From: Acholoe squamosa
Lineage: Eukaryota; Annelida; Polychaeta; Phyllodocida; Polynoidae
NCBI GenBank assembly: GCA_949317995.1
Contig: OX439044.1
Span: 52,222,166 to 52,286,165, forward strand
Direction: 5' to 3'
DNA: 64,000 nt
Shown here: piece after piece, positions 43,801 through 52,500 of the stretch
Numbering within the stretch: the stretch's first letter is position 1
Layout of the letters: every line of letters starts with the position of its first letter
Position numbers and translations under genes: made by a program
The notes under the pieces: model-generated
Seen by the model: the letters and a program-made list of their open reading frames with translations, nothing else
The model's database searches: none
Told to the model about the DNA's origin: nothing

Positions 43801-44551
43801 TCTTCGACCACTGCTAGTGCGGTTACTACTGCGGTTGCTTCTTCGCACACGCAGGTAGCTGTCACTGCGAGTGGGTCTGGAGCACAGCCGAAGCCTCAGG
43901 GTCAGGTACCCCCACCTGGTGCTGTGGTTCATCGGCCTAAGCTGATCCAGACAGTGGAGACCTTCTTCAAGAAGGAGGACAAATTGTCTTGCAATATCCA
44001 GAGCAAACAATTTGAGACGCTACAGCACCATCTGGAAAACCTCCACCTGGACATGTATCGTCGGACCGTGTCGAGCACTCTCCAGTGTATTGACGCGATC
44101 CAGAAGTCAGAGATCAACCGAATCTCGACTCAGATCAAAGCGGATGTTGCCAAAGATAAGCAGGAAGCTGCTAATCTGCGGCAGGAGGCCCTATCCGAGA
44201 AGGAAACAGCTTCTCAGATGCTCGACCTAGAACGAGCAACGAACATGAAGAACCAGCAAAAGTTCTTCAAGGTCTTCGGAGTTATCATGGATAACTGGGA
44301 CGGTACACCTGAGCATGCTTTGAAGCTGTTCGAAGCACGCCAAAAGGTGAAACTTACACCTGCTGTCCCCGCATTGGCACCTACGGATGGAACTGGTACG
44401 AACCCCCCTGTTCAGCCACTGGCTCAACAACCGGGTCCAAACCAGCCACCCGAGGAGAACATGGAACAGTAAAAAAAACTGTTGCATGAAGATCGGACAT
44501 AATTGTGTGTCCCGGGGTTCTATTACCCATGCATTGTTGGATAAGAAACCA
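37212..44551. repeat. Tandem duplication of a ~3.67-kb ORF3 unit
   Basis: Unit 1 is 37212-40880 (3,669 bp) and unit 2 is 40881-44551 (3,671 bp, two extra A in the run just after the stop). The join at 40881-40882 shares TT between the 3' flank (AAACCATT) and the unit start (TTATACATACG). Overall identity by eye is above 99.5 percent. Confidence 0.95.
40858..44472 (+). CDS. ORF3 copy 2, tandem duplicate with a replaced N terminus
   Basis: This copy matches copy 1 from the TYTYDDQQ codons onward with only a handful of substitutions that I can see (for example D-V-S to D-A-S, LGSAAV to LGGAAV, GMNPP to GTNPP, NMKQ to NMEQ). The native first 29-30 codons are missing because the duplication starts inside the gene. 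An ATG at 40858 in the duplicated 3' flank supplies a replacement start, reading MHCWIRNH before rejoining the shared sequence, for 1,204 aa. It has no copy of the spacer upstream, so its expression would need reinitiation or its own signal. Both zinc-finger motifs and the coiled coil are kept. Confidence 0.8.
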   Translation: MHCWIRNHYTYDDQQYDADCDQMDQQMNVDQYFSGVDDSDVESFYDASDNSRQVSPERRGVQQQIDVGEPYVAPPSEGLSGEPAGAQSLDRALMPPPPQLPPRLGGSTSFGALGPASPVDRPMHLELPFPDSPEWHDVAGPYDGRMLAISEEMLIPTCYGTPREVDERVVNAIWECAHPQWANTFPESWLMDYHQMAKGLVVHLWFRKAVWDAEMAFRRNTSYRPSYVSDKTGYTGVKADEVSRYIDRDQILLLSTADEYEAAGNAVVDYCPGVPITSQTIEAEEARIGVSPLDRLGVIQDLVVRLLERQYALAHPELVPGPAPVQVTAKMADRMDRLMSPAEAPTLGGAAVVPEKALPDADVSLKTAQSTPTKTEQVKEKAAGGKGKTTPTKGKGKGKRSGTEPSTSTSVDDSTRTRRVSPRSANKKGAKASDVSGNETDASEPGTSTNGRSRRRNKKKVDQRKPEPIEVDVQADNTEAEPAVPTVKVELGVPIVKLHDVMADLSGDAQDAAAQVLAGQQPVVQPVDVPSDPEGEEPVDPVVDVTPTDEQEAAIWANANSNFADFIPLHRGHLKGSKSVWRLPPRITCERQEDMEEWLRKKLSDRKPANMYWIYWEFVKNSPNGLYNYDQKGKLKFALDEYYGEGRKDCPFQRCTQSEGEVEFFIEKDAFLRHLVEVHMHQRPEYVCDREVGKKCAKCTGCVTPRRGDMVRHYVTSHGEGLEAAIDRVMKIHSELYGNLRGLNAEKLASLTPSTKQFAPTVPGTNQKLKARFAQTPGSGKLEYAQEEYDLLNEWRSNKARRRGGAYVTPSGEQVRSRRDYRQGPSVADRKRQASESPSRARSPLEALERQTNGGRKKPHLPSPTGTPSHYGRAPTPRGAQNPTFFGVSGPSGQSARKHAPLNVKDPKQYPAMGPPGPEMQIFDQYGRVKQELPTVGGQAPRPTMSAVVRQRPPAPLLTAKDLRRELSRLPLVQGLPTQGPSSTTASAVTTAVASSHTQVAVTASGSGAQPKPQGQVPPPGAVVHRPKLIQTVETFFKKEDKLSCNIQSKQFETLQHHLENLHLDMYRRTVSSTLQCIDAIQKSEINRISTQIKADVAKDKQEAANLRQEALSEKETASQMLDLERATNMKNQQKFFKVFGVIMDNWDGTPEHALKLFEARQKVKLTPAVPALAPTDGTGTNPPVQPLAQQPGPNQPPEENMEQ

Positions 44552-45857
44552 TTTTTTTATCCAACCCGTATTGATTCGGGTACCAAACTGTACCCTAATC
44601 CGGAAACTGAAAACAGAAGGAGAAAACAAACAAGTCACTCTGGAGGAGGAGTACGAATGCTGTAAAAACCATAATTGTACTGTGCCACAATGTAATGACT
44701 GTGCCCATTATAAAATCATGGACAATTTACACTAATATGGACTTTTGAACTACAAACCGGATTTACTACTACACCACTACTATTTGTGAGCTAGCACTAC
44801 AGGCATCAGGGTTTAGCTACGCCCATAGAGTCCATCAACAGTCTACAACTGGATCTACTATAACCTCCAGTTAGCTAGCACTACAGGCATCAGGGTTTAG
44901 CTACGCCCATAGAGTCCATCAACAGTCTACAACTGGATCTACTATAACCTCCAGTTAGCTAGCACTACAGGCATCAGGGTTTAGCTACACCCACCAACAA
45001 GTTTTACTATAGCACTTCAGGCATCAGGGTTCAGCTCGCCCATACCAAGCCATCAGCAGCATCCGACTCCTGTTACATCCTCCAATCATGAAAACAAGTA
45101 ACTTTGTTGATATTATTATATTGTATGTAAAATTGTATTTATAACTATATAATATCTTTTATAAAGATATATTATTATATAAGGGTACCTATAAATATAC
45201 TGGATCTGCGAATCCTAAAAGTTATTTAAGGTAATCCTAGACCTATAACTGTCTATATAGGTCATTCCTGGTCTCAATATATTAAGAGACTATAATTCTT
45301 CTGTAACTTGTAAATATAAAACACTAAGGTATAAACTGAGCTGCGTCTCAAAAGTATAAATATTTTTCTATAAAATAAGAGAAGGTCCAACGGATTTCTC
45401 TAAACTTAGTATTGTATTACTCAGGTTAATACCTAATTGTGTTCATATAGTATCAGATTAATTGTCCATATCTGATCATTAATATTTAATTCACTCTGTA
45501 AAGTAGACAGAGCTGTTAATTTAAAAAGTCGAAAATTTTTTTTCCGGGTTCAATAACCATAATACGATCATTGCTAACAACCACCGGTCCTTTTCAGGAC
45601 CCTACTGTTGTCAAAACGTTACTATAAATCTGTGATAATTGTATATTTATCATTTATGGTTGTTATAAGCTAGTGATGGAAATAACATGAACGACACTCG
45701 ATGCTATTATTGTATAATTTTTCAGAAATAGGATAGTCTTATACTATAGCCTATTTCACATCGAGCAAGTGTAATTAATACCCCTTTTTAGTATTGTAAA
45801 CAATCACTTACTAGGTTATTAATACACTGCGGTTTAATTACCCCCAAGTTATTGTCT
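44552..45857 (+). other. ORF3-to-LTR tail with 84-bp tandem repeats
   Basis: The tail has no long frame. At 44790-45003 a unit of exactly 84 bp beginning GCTAGCACTACAGGCATCAGGG is repeated at 44790, 44874 and 44958. The third is incomplete, and a degenerate fourth piece lies near 45014-45060. From 45.1 to 45.85 kb the sequence is AT-rich. A short Cys-rich frame (CCKNHNC..CNDC near 44655-44715) is present but too short to call a gene. Confidence 0.75.
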
Positions 45858-45868
45858 AAGGGGGGCAG
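45858..45868 (+). promoter_or_regulatory. Polypurine tract
   Basis: AAGGGGGGCAG lies directly against the 3' LTR (TGTAGG at 45869). It is the expected primer site for plus-strand DNA synthesis. Confidence 0.8.
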
Positions 45869-46286
45869 TGTAGGGGTATGGTATTTTACACTTTAACGTT
45901 CATGCACCCGTGAGACTCAGACCTAGGTCCTTCGGGTGTGGTGGGGGAATCCGGATGGCAGGTGGCAGCACCTGCCTCTGGGTTCGTATCCACTACACCA
46001 GGGGGCCTACCACTCGTCCGCCACACGTCACGTGGCCGGTCTGAGTTTCGCGGGCTTTTCCCCTATATAAGGCTGGTCCTAGCCCTAGGTTCCTCAGTAG
46101 TGGTTTACCCACTGCTCAACCAGGTTGTTACCCGAAAGGGTAACCGAATGCACTAGCAGCATGTAGTCCTCTGAGGCTGTGATCGTATGTAACGCAAGCT
46201 CTGAAATAAAAGCTCGGTTGCCTACCCGGAAACTTTTCTCTCTCTTCGTTATGATTTAATCTAACTTAACGAGACGAACCACTACA
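45869..46286 (+). repeat. 3' LTR, 418 bp
   Basis: Identical in length and, by eye, in sequence to 27863-28280. Its TATA box is at 46064-46070, its hairpin at 46127-46144 and its AATAAA at 46205-46210. In this position the AATAAA would end the element's transcript. The right target copy GCTG follows at 46287-46290. Confidence 0.97.
46205..46230 (+). terminator. Polyadenylation signal of the retroelement transcript
   Basis: AATAAA at 46205-46210 followed by GCTCGGTTGCC and a T-rich stretch (CTTTTCTCTCTCTTCG). It is the functional 3' processing signal in the downstream LTR; the same signal in the 5' LTR must be bypassed. Confidence 0.65.
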
Positions 46287-46290
46287 GCTG
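46287..46290. repeat. Right target-site duplication GCTG
   Basis: The four bases after the 3' LTR are GCTG, matching 27859-27862. Together they define the insertion point ...TTTG-GCTG-CAAC.... Confidence 0.9.
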
Positions 46291-46584
46291 CAACGGTGCA
46301 GACTAGAGGTAAAGGGTAACAATATATACAGTGCTGAAATGTACAGATGATGTGAAAGAGTTGCATTTGACAGATTTTTAGGAGCCCCTCCCCCTCACCC
46401 GCCTGAACTCAAGAGAAAAAGGGGTGGGGTAGGCGGGGAATCAGAAACCTCTATGGGCTTTGATGAGTTTAAGATGCTCGCCAACAGTCTCTTGGAAGGT
46501 AAGGGGGCATTTGTTCCATCTTTATTAAAGAGCCAAATCATTTATTGCCAGCGGGGGGGGGGGGGCTTTGGCGGATTAGGGCCC

Positions 46585-48250
46585 TAGACAGTGGGGTCTC
46601 AAGTCACTTGTCGATTGTAGGGGGCCTAGGAAATGGCTTTTGTCCCCTTGTCGATTTTAAGATGTGGTCTTGTCCCCTTGTCGATTTTAAGAAGTGGTCT
46701 TGTCCCTTTTCACCCCCCGTGTCACCCAGCTCTGTCTCTTGTCGATTTTAAGAAATGGACTTGTCCCCTTGTCGATTTTACCTGTCTGGAGCCCTCGGAT
46801 TGGCAGACTGCCAACAGATCTTTAAGATTTTTGTCAAATGCTTATCTTAAAAATAAATAAATAAAATTCTCCCTCTTCACTTTTATAATTGCATGGTGAT
46901 AAGAAACAACTATTTTTTAATGGCCTAATATCGATAGGCGTGACCCTATGGTATAGAGAGTGGTCATTATTTATCAACAGGGGATGGTCAAATTTTTTTG
47001 CGCCCTCCCCTGTGCTGGAGGCATAGAGAAATTTCATGCCACTCTTTGATCTACCTCTAGTAGTACGCTGGCTCTTTTGCTAAAAAGAGGGTAAATTTTT
47101 TGACCCCCCCCCCCCTCCTTAGATCAAAATCCCCCCCCCCCCCTTCCCCTCAGGAGGGGTCTGAAATTTAAACGCCGCCGCTAGCATTATCCCTGCCATC
47201 CCCCCCCCCCAACCTTGATGAGGAATAATGGGGCCCTTGATGGGGGGTCCCCAATGTCCCATGTCGATTTTAAGAAATTATCATGTCACTGTGTCGATTT
47301 TAAGAAGTGTCCATGTCACTGTGTTGAAGAAAAGCTTATGTAGCGATGACAGCCAAATACAGCTCAACACTCCCTATACCTGTCACAGTGCAAAACACCT
47401 GATACTGCAAATTCAATTCTGAGGGTTCTATTGGACAGAATTACACCAAATTTACACCAAATTAAAGGGGAAATATAGCTCTAACTCACTGGTACATTAG
47501 TTTACTGCATTTTATATTTTTTACCCCTTCAGAGAGTGAACATTTAAGTGATTTTGGTGATTCTGTCAGACAACCCTGTTTGAGTCACATGAAGAGGTCA
47601 TATTGTTTTTTGCCAAGCAGGATGAATATACAGAGTAATGGGGGTCTAGATGGGGGGTCCCCATGTCACATGTCGATTTTAAGAAAATGCCATGTCACAT
47701 GTCACTAAATTTCTATTTCCCCATGTCTCTGTCACTAAGTTCCATGTCACATGTCGATTTTAAGGAAAGGTCATGTCTCATGTCACTAACTTTTTCATTC
47801 TCCATGTCCTTGTCACTAAGCTCCATGTCACATGTCGATTTTAAGAAATGGCCATGTCACCCTGTCGAATTTAGGGGTCTAGACCCATAGTAATTCTTCT
47901 TGAACTTTTGATTAAGAATGATCTGGTGTTATAAAAATTGATTTTAGCGATTTTTGGCGACTTTTATACATCTAGAGGTATTATTTAACAGAAAGAAATT
48001 AATATTTAGATTTTTTAGCTTGCCATAAAAATGTCTCTATTGGGAATATCAACTTAATTCAAAAAGCCTTTAAACGCAAATATTAAGCCCTTTCAGTTGA
48101 TACATAGATTGTGGAGTTCTGTTGAGGTCTTGATTTTTGGCTGTCATCGCTAGCTTATGTCCCCATGTCTTTTTTAAGAAAGTGCAAATGTCCCATGTCA
48201 CTAGGCAAAAAAATGCCCATGTCGCTATGTCGATTTTAGGGGTCTAGAGC
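46585..48250. repeat. Cluster of TGTCGATTTTAAGAA repeat elements
   Basis: Four blocks contain iterated (A/C)TTGTCGATTTTAAGA(A) or CATGTCGATTTTAAGAA units: 46614-46790, 47231-47330, 47640-47886 and 48160-48250. The block at 47640-47886 is bounded by GGGGTCTAGA on the left and its inverse TCTAGACCC on the right, so the family looks like a small inverted-repeat element with an expanding internal unit. Between 46960 and 47225 lies a broken GGAGTGGTCATTATTTAT MITE with long C-runs. The small frames here are repeat by-products. Confidence 0.65.
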
Positions 48251-48368
48251 CCTAAATAATGACCATTCTCTTGGGATTCTCTTAGTTCAGTAAATATTTT
48301 GCAGATGGTGTCACAGAGCCTGCGCTTCGCGGCTTTCGGCCATCCGCCACGCGTGGAATGCGTACTTA

Positions 48369-48451
48369 TACATCAACAAACTCGCACGTCGCCGAAGGCG
48401 GCGTGCGCTCCGCGCACGCCGCCTTCAGCGACGTGCGAGTTTGTTGATGTA
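48369..48451. repeat. 83-bp GC-rich hairpin
   Basis: Two 40-base arms (48369-48408 and 48412-48451) are reverse complements with a single mismatch and are separated by TCC. The arms begin TACATCAACAAACTCGCACG and end in GGCGTGCGC. The composition is far more GC-rich than the neighbourhood. It could be a foldback MITE or a protein-binding palindrome. Confidence 0.85.
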
Positions 48452-48639
48452 GCCGATCTAAAACGGAAGGGGGGGGGGGGCGGGGGGCTAAAATTTTGAC
48501 AGGAGGGACCAGAAATAGACATAGATCTTACCCTCAGGCTCAGGGCAGAAAACTAGCTAAAACGGAAGGGGGGGGGGGGCTAAAATTTTTAGGGGTTTTC
48601 AGAGGGGGGGGGTCATTTTTTTTCAACCTATTGTGAGAG

Positions 48640-49065
48640 GGGGGACTCCTTGTGACAAAAGCAAAAGTCGCTGCTAGTTTCAGAATGGTTTGAATTTTTT
48701 GTCAAATTTACTTGTTTCAAGCCTAGGCCTATGGGCAACGTCTGAAATTAAATCGACTCGTTCTCTGCAACTACTGAACGGATTCCTATAAAAATTTTGA
48801 TAAGGACTCCTTGTGATCATAGGAAAAGTCGCTGGTAGTTACAAAATGATATGAATTTTTTGTAAAAACAACCCCCTTCAAGCCTAGGCCTATGGGCATT
48901 GTCGGAAATTAAATTGAATCGTTCTCCGCAAATACTCAACCGATTTCTATAAGAATTTAAGTCTGGACTCCTTGTGAGCATAGGAAATGTCGCTGCTAGT
49001 TACAGAATGATTTGATTTTTTTGTAAAAACGACCCCCTTCAAGCCTAGGCCTATGGGCATTGTCT
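48640..49065. repeat. 160-bp tandem repeat, about 2.6 copies
   Basis: The words GTCGCTGCTAGTT, TTCAAGCCTAGGCCTATGGGC and AATTAAAT(C/T)GA(C/A)TCGTTCTC recur at intervals of about 160 bp. The same family is present in reverse orientation at 62450-62710. It interrupts the neighbouring G-rich array. Confidence 0.75.
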
Positions 49066-49269
49066 GCACGAAAACCCACCACCCCCCATGTTGATAAATA
49101 GGCCTATGGGAGTGATCATATTTTAACAACAGGGGGGGCTGGATGGTTTGCGCACGGATGAGGGCACCAGAAAAAGAGATTATATTAGCCATAGGGTAGA
49201 AAACTAGCTGAAAGGGAAGGGAGGGCTAAAGTTTTGACCAGCTATCCAGAAATAGATATAGATCTTAGC

Positions 49270-49579
49270 CTTAGGGAGTGGTCATTTATTATCAAAAGGG
49301 GGGGGTGGTGGGTTTCAGGGGGGCGTAAAAAATTCTGACCCCTCTCGAGGGGGGGCTAAAAAAGTTTTGACCCCTGTTGAGGGGGGAGCTAAAAAAATTT
49401 ACCCTTTTTTTAGCAAAAAAGACCGCGCGCTACTATGGATCAAAGAGGGGGCGCGAAAACTCTCCGTGCCTCTGGCGCGGGGGGTGCAAAAACTTTTTTA
49501 CTGCCATCGAGGGGGGGGTGTAAAAAATTTGCGAAAACCCACCACCCCCCCTGTTGATAAATAATGACCACTCCCTTAG
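49270..49579. mobile_element. GGAGTGGTCATTATTTAT-family MITE, second complete copy
   Basis: It begins CTTAGGGAGTGGTCATTTATTA and ends GATAAATAATGACCACTCCCTTAG, and has the family's C/G-rich interior including CGCTACTATGGATCAAAGAGG. It sits within the G-rich array and is therefore a later insertion there or part of its seeding sequence. Confidence 0.8.
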
Positions 49580-50482
49580 GGCAGAAACAGAGATAAAACT
49601 TTGACAGGAGGCACCAGAAAAAGAGACAGATATTAGCCATAGGCTAGAAAACTAGCTAAAATGGAAGGGGGGAGGCTAAAATTTTGACAGGAGGGACCAG
49701 AAATAGACATAGATCCTAGCCTTAGGGCAGAAAACTATCTAGAACGAAAGGGGGGGGCTACAATTTTGACAGGAGGGACCAGAAATATAGATCTTAGCCT
49801 CAGGGCAGAAACAGAGATAAAACTCAGGGGGGGGGGCTAAAATTTTGACAGGAGGCACAAAAAAAAGAGACAGATATTAGCCATAGGCTAGAAAACTAGC
49901 TAAAACAGAAGGGGGGGGGGGGCTAAAATTTGACAGGAGGGACCAGAAATAGATATAGATCTTAGCCTTAGGGCAGAAAACTATCTAAAACGAAAGGGGG
50001 GGCTAAAATTTTGACAGGAGGGACCAGAAATATAGATCTTAGCCTTAGGGCAGAAACAGAGAGAAAACTCAGGGGGGGGGGCTAAAATTTTGACAGGAGG
50101 GACCAGAAATATAGATCTTAGCCTTAGGGCAGAAACAGAGAGAAAACTCAGGGGGGGGGCTAAAATTTTGACAGGAGGCACCAGTAAAAGAGACAGATAT
50201 TAGCCATAGGATAGAAAACTAGCTAAAACGGAAGGGGGGGGGGCTAAAATTTTGACAGGAGGGACCAGAAATAGATATAGATTATAACTTTAAGGCAGAA
50301 AACTATCTAGAAAGAAAGGGGGGCTAAAATTTTGACAGGAGGGACCAGAAATAGACATAGATCTTAGCCTCAGGGCAGAAAACTAGCTAAAACGGAAGGG
50401 GGGGCTAAAATTTTGACAGGAGGGACCAGAAATAGACATAGATCTTAGCCTTAGGAGAGAAAGCTAGCTAAAACGGAAGGGC

Positions 50483-50604
50483 GCCCACTTGGCAAAAAAC
50501 GTTTTTAAACGTTTTTTTAACCAATTTTCAACCAAATAACCAATAGGGAAACCAATAAAAACGTTTTTTTAACGTAAAAAAAAACGTTTTTATGCCAAGT
50601 GGGC
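50483..50604. mobile_element. MITE with GCCCACTTGGCA ends, copy 1
   Basis: A 122-bp element inside a satellite unit. It has inverted ends GCCCACTTGGCA and TGCCAAGTGGGC and an interior of AAAACGTTTTT runs. It interrupts the unit after CGGAAGG and has an identical partner 790 bp downstream. Confidence 0.88.
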
Positions 50605-50957
50605 AGGCTAAAATTTTGACAGGAGGGACCAGAACTATAGATTTTAGCCTTAGGGCAGAAACAAAGATAAAACTCAGGGGGGGGGGCTAATATTTTGACA
50701 GGAGGCACCAGTAAAAGAGACAGATATTAGCCTTAGGGAAGAAAACTATCTAGAACAAAAGGGGGGCTACAATTTTGACAGGAGGGACCAGAGATAGACA
50801 TAGATCTTAGCCTCAGGGCAGAAAACTAGCTAAAACTGAAGGGGGAAGGGGGGGGCTAAAATTTTGGCAGGAGGGACCAGAAATAGACATAGATCTTGGC
50901 CTTAGGGCAGAAAACTAGGTAAAACAGAAGGGGGGGCTAAAATTTGGACAGGACCCA

Positions 50958-51048
50958 GCTAGCACAACTCATGCAATTTACATCATTCTTACGTGAAAAC
51001 TCATGTGATTTACATAAAAAAGACATCATTTGGATGAGTTGTGCTAGC
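50958..51048. mobile_element. MITE with GCTAGCACAACTCAT ends, copy 1
   Basis: A 91-bp element with perfect 15-bp inverted ends (GCTAGCACAACTCAT and ATGAGTTGTGCTAGC), inserted in a satellite unit between GACAGGA and GGGACCAG. Confidence 0.88.
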
Positions 51049-51272
51049 AGGGGAGGGACCAGAAATATAGATCTTAGCCTTAGGGCAGAACCAGAGATAA
51101 AACTCAGGGGGGGCTAAAATTTTGACAGGAGGCACCAAAAGAAGAGACAGATCTTAGCCTCAGGGCAGAAAACTAGCTAAAACGGAAGGGGGGGCTAAAA
51201 TTTTGACAGGAGGGACCAGAAATAGACATAGATCTTAGCCTTAGGAGAGAAAGCTAGCTAAAACGGAAGGGC

Positions 51273-51393
51273 GCCCACTTGGCAAAAAACGTTTTTAAAC
51301 GTTTTTTTAACCAATTTTCAACCAAATAACCAATAGGGAAACCAATAAAAACATTTTTTTAACGTAAAAAAAACGTTTTTATGCCAAGTGGGC
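51273..51393. mobile_element. MITE with GCCCACTTGGCA ends, copy 2 (duplicated with the array)
   Basis: 121 bp, differing from copy 1 by an A-run length change and one substitution (ACGTTTT to ACATTTT). It was copied with the 790-bp higher-order block rather than inserted independently, because it occupies the same site in the same unit. Confidence 0.88.
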
Positions 51394-51747
51394 GGGCTAA
51401 AATTTTGACAGGAGGGACCAGAACTATAGATTTTAGCCTTAGGGCAGAAACAAAGATAAAACTCAGGGGTGGGGGCTAATATTTTGACAGGAGGCACCAG
51501 TAAAAGAGACAGATATTAGCCTTAGGGAAGAAAACTATCTAGAACAAAAGGGGGGCTACAATTTTGACAGGAGGGACCAGAGATAGTCATAGATCTTAGC
51601 CTCAGGGCAGAAAACTAGCTAAAACTGAAGGGGGAAGGGGGGGGGCTAAAATTTTGGCAGGAGGGACCAGAAATAGACATAGATCTTGGCCTTAGGGCAG
51701 AAAACTAGGTAAAACAGAAGGGGGGGCTAAAATTTGGACAGGACCCA

Positions 51748-51838
51748 GCTAGCACAACTCATGCAATTTACATCATTCTTACGTGAAAACTCATGTGATT
51801 TACGTAAAAAAGACATCATTTGGATGAGTTGTGCTAGC
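51748..51838. mobile_element. MITE with GCTAGCACAACTCAT ends, copy 2
   Basis: Same element, same site in the repeat unit, exactly 790 bp downstream of copy 1, with one visible substitution (TTACATAAA to TTACGTAAA). Confidence 0.88.
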
Positions 51839-52500
51839 AGGGGAGGGACCAGAAATATAGATCTTAGCCTTAGGGCAGAACCAGAGATAAAACTCAGGGG
51901 GGGCTAAAATTTTGACAGGAGGCACCAAAAGAAGAGACAGATCTTAGCCTCAGGGCAGAAAACTAGCTAAAACGGAAGGGGGGGGGGCTAAAATTTTGAC
52001 AGGAGGGACCAGAAATAGATATAGATTATAGCTTTAGGGCAGAAAAGTATCTAGAACGAAAGGGGGGGGGCTAAAATTTTGACATGAGGGACCAGAAATA
52101 GACATAGATCTTAGCCTCAGGGCAGAAAAATAGCTAAAACGGAAGGGGGGGGCTAAAATTTTGACAGGAGGGACCAGAAATAGAGATAGATCTTAGCCTC
52201 AGGGCAGAAAACTAGCTAAAATGGAAGAGGGGGCTAAAATTTTGACAGGAGGGACCAGAAATAGACATAGATCTTAGCCTTAGGAAAGAAAGCTAGCTAA
52301 AACGGAAGGGCGGGCTAAAATTTTGACAGGAGGGACCAGCTATAGATTTTAGCCTTAGGGCAGAAACCGAGATAAAACTCAGGGGGGCGCTAATATTTTG
52401 ATAGGAGGCACCAGTAAAAGAGACAGATATTAGCCATAGGGTAGAAAACTAGCTAAAACGGAAGGGGGGGGCTAAAATTTTGACAGGGGGCACCAGAAAA

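Larger units (their letters stand above)
27863..46286 (+). mobile_element. 18.4-kb Ty3/Gypsy-type LTR retroelement with gag, pol and a duplicated third ORF
   Basis: The element is bounded by two 418-bp LTRs (TG...CA) and flanked on both sides by GCTG, a 4-bp target duplication. Inside, in order, are a tRNA-His-type primer site, gag, pol with the order PR-RT-RNaseH-IN (Ty3/Gypsy, not Copia), a rearranged spacer, two tandem copies of a large ORF3, a repeat-bearing tail and a polypurine tract. gag and pol are open from end to end and the LTRs look identical, so the insertion is young and may be competent. Two internal rearrangements add 1,274 bp and 3,671 bp. Without them the element would be about 13.48 kb. 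No envelope-like transmembrane protein was found. Confidence 0.97.
49600..52500. repeat. G-rich satellite array of ~76-84-bp units
   Basis: About 35 units of the form GGGGGGCTAAAATTTTGACAGG / AGGGACCAGAAATA / GACATAGATCTTAGCC / TCAGGGCAGAAAACTAGCTAAAACGGAAGG are in head-to-tail order. Earlier detached units lie at 48460-48570 and 49190-49270. Unit length varies through the G-run and a small internal indel. A 790-bp higher-order block is duplicated (for example 50483 and 51273), with two MITEs inside each copy. It is non-coding; frames on the minus strand reading PPVKILAPP are by-products. Confidence 0.93.

Noticed and set aside
37126-44472. ORF3 as an envelope protein
   Set aside because: No signal peptide, membrane span or furin-like site visible; it has zinc-finger and basic features instead.
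44505-44735. Cys-rich small protein downstream of ORF3 copy 2
   Set aside because: Only about 33 residues are Cys-rich; the start lies in duplicated 3' flank and there is no splice evidence.
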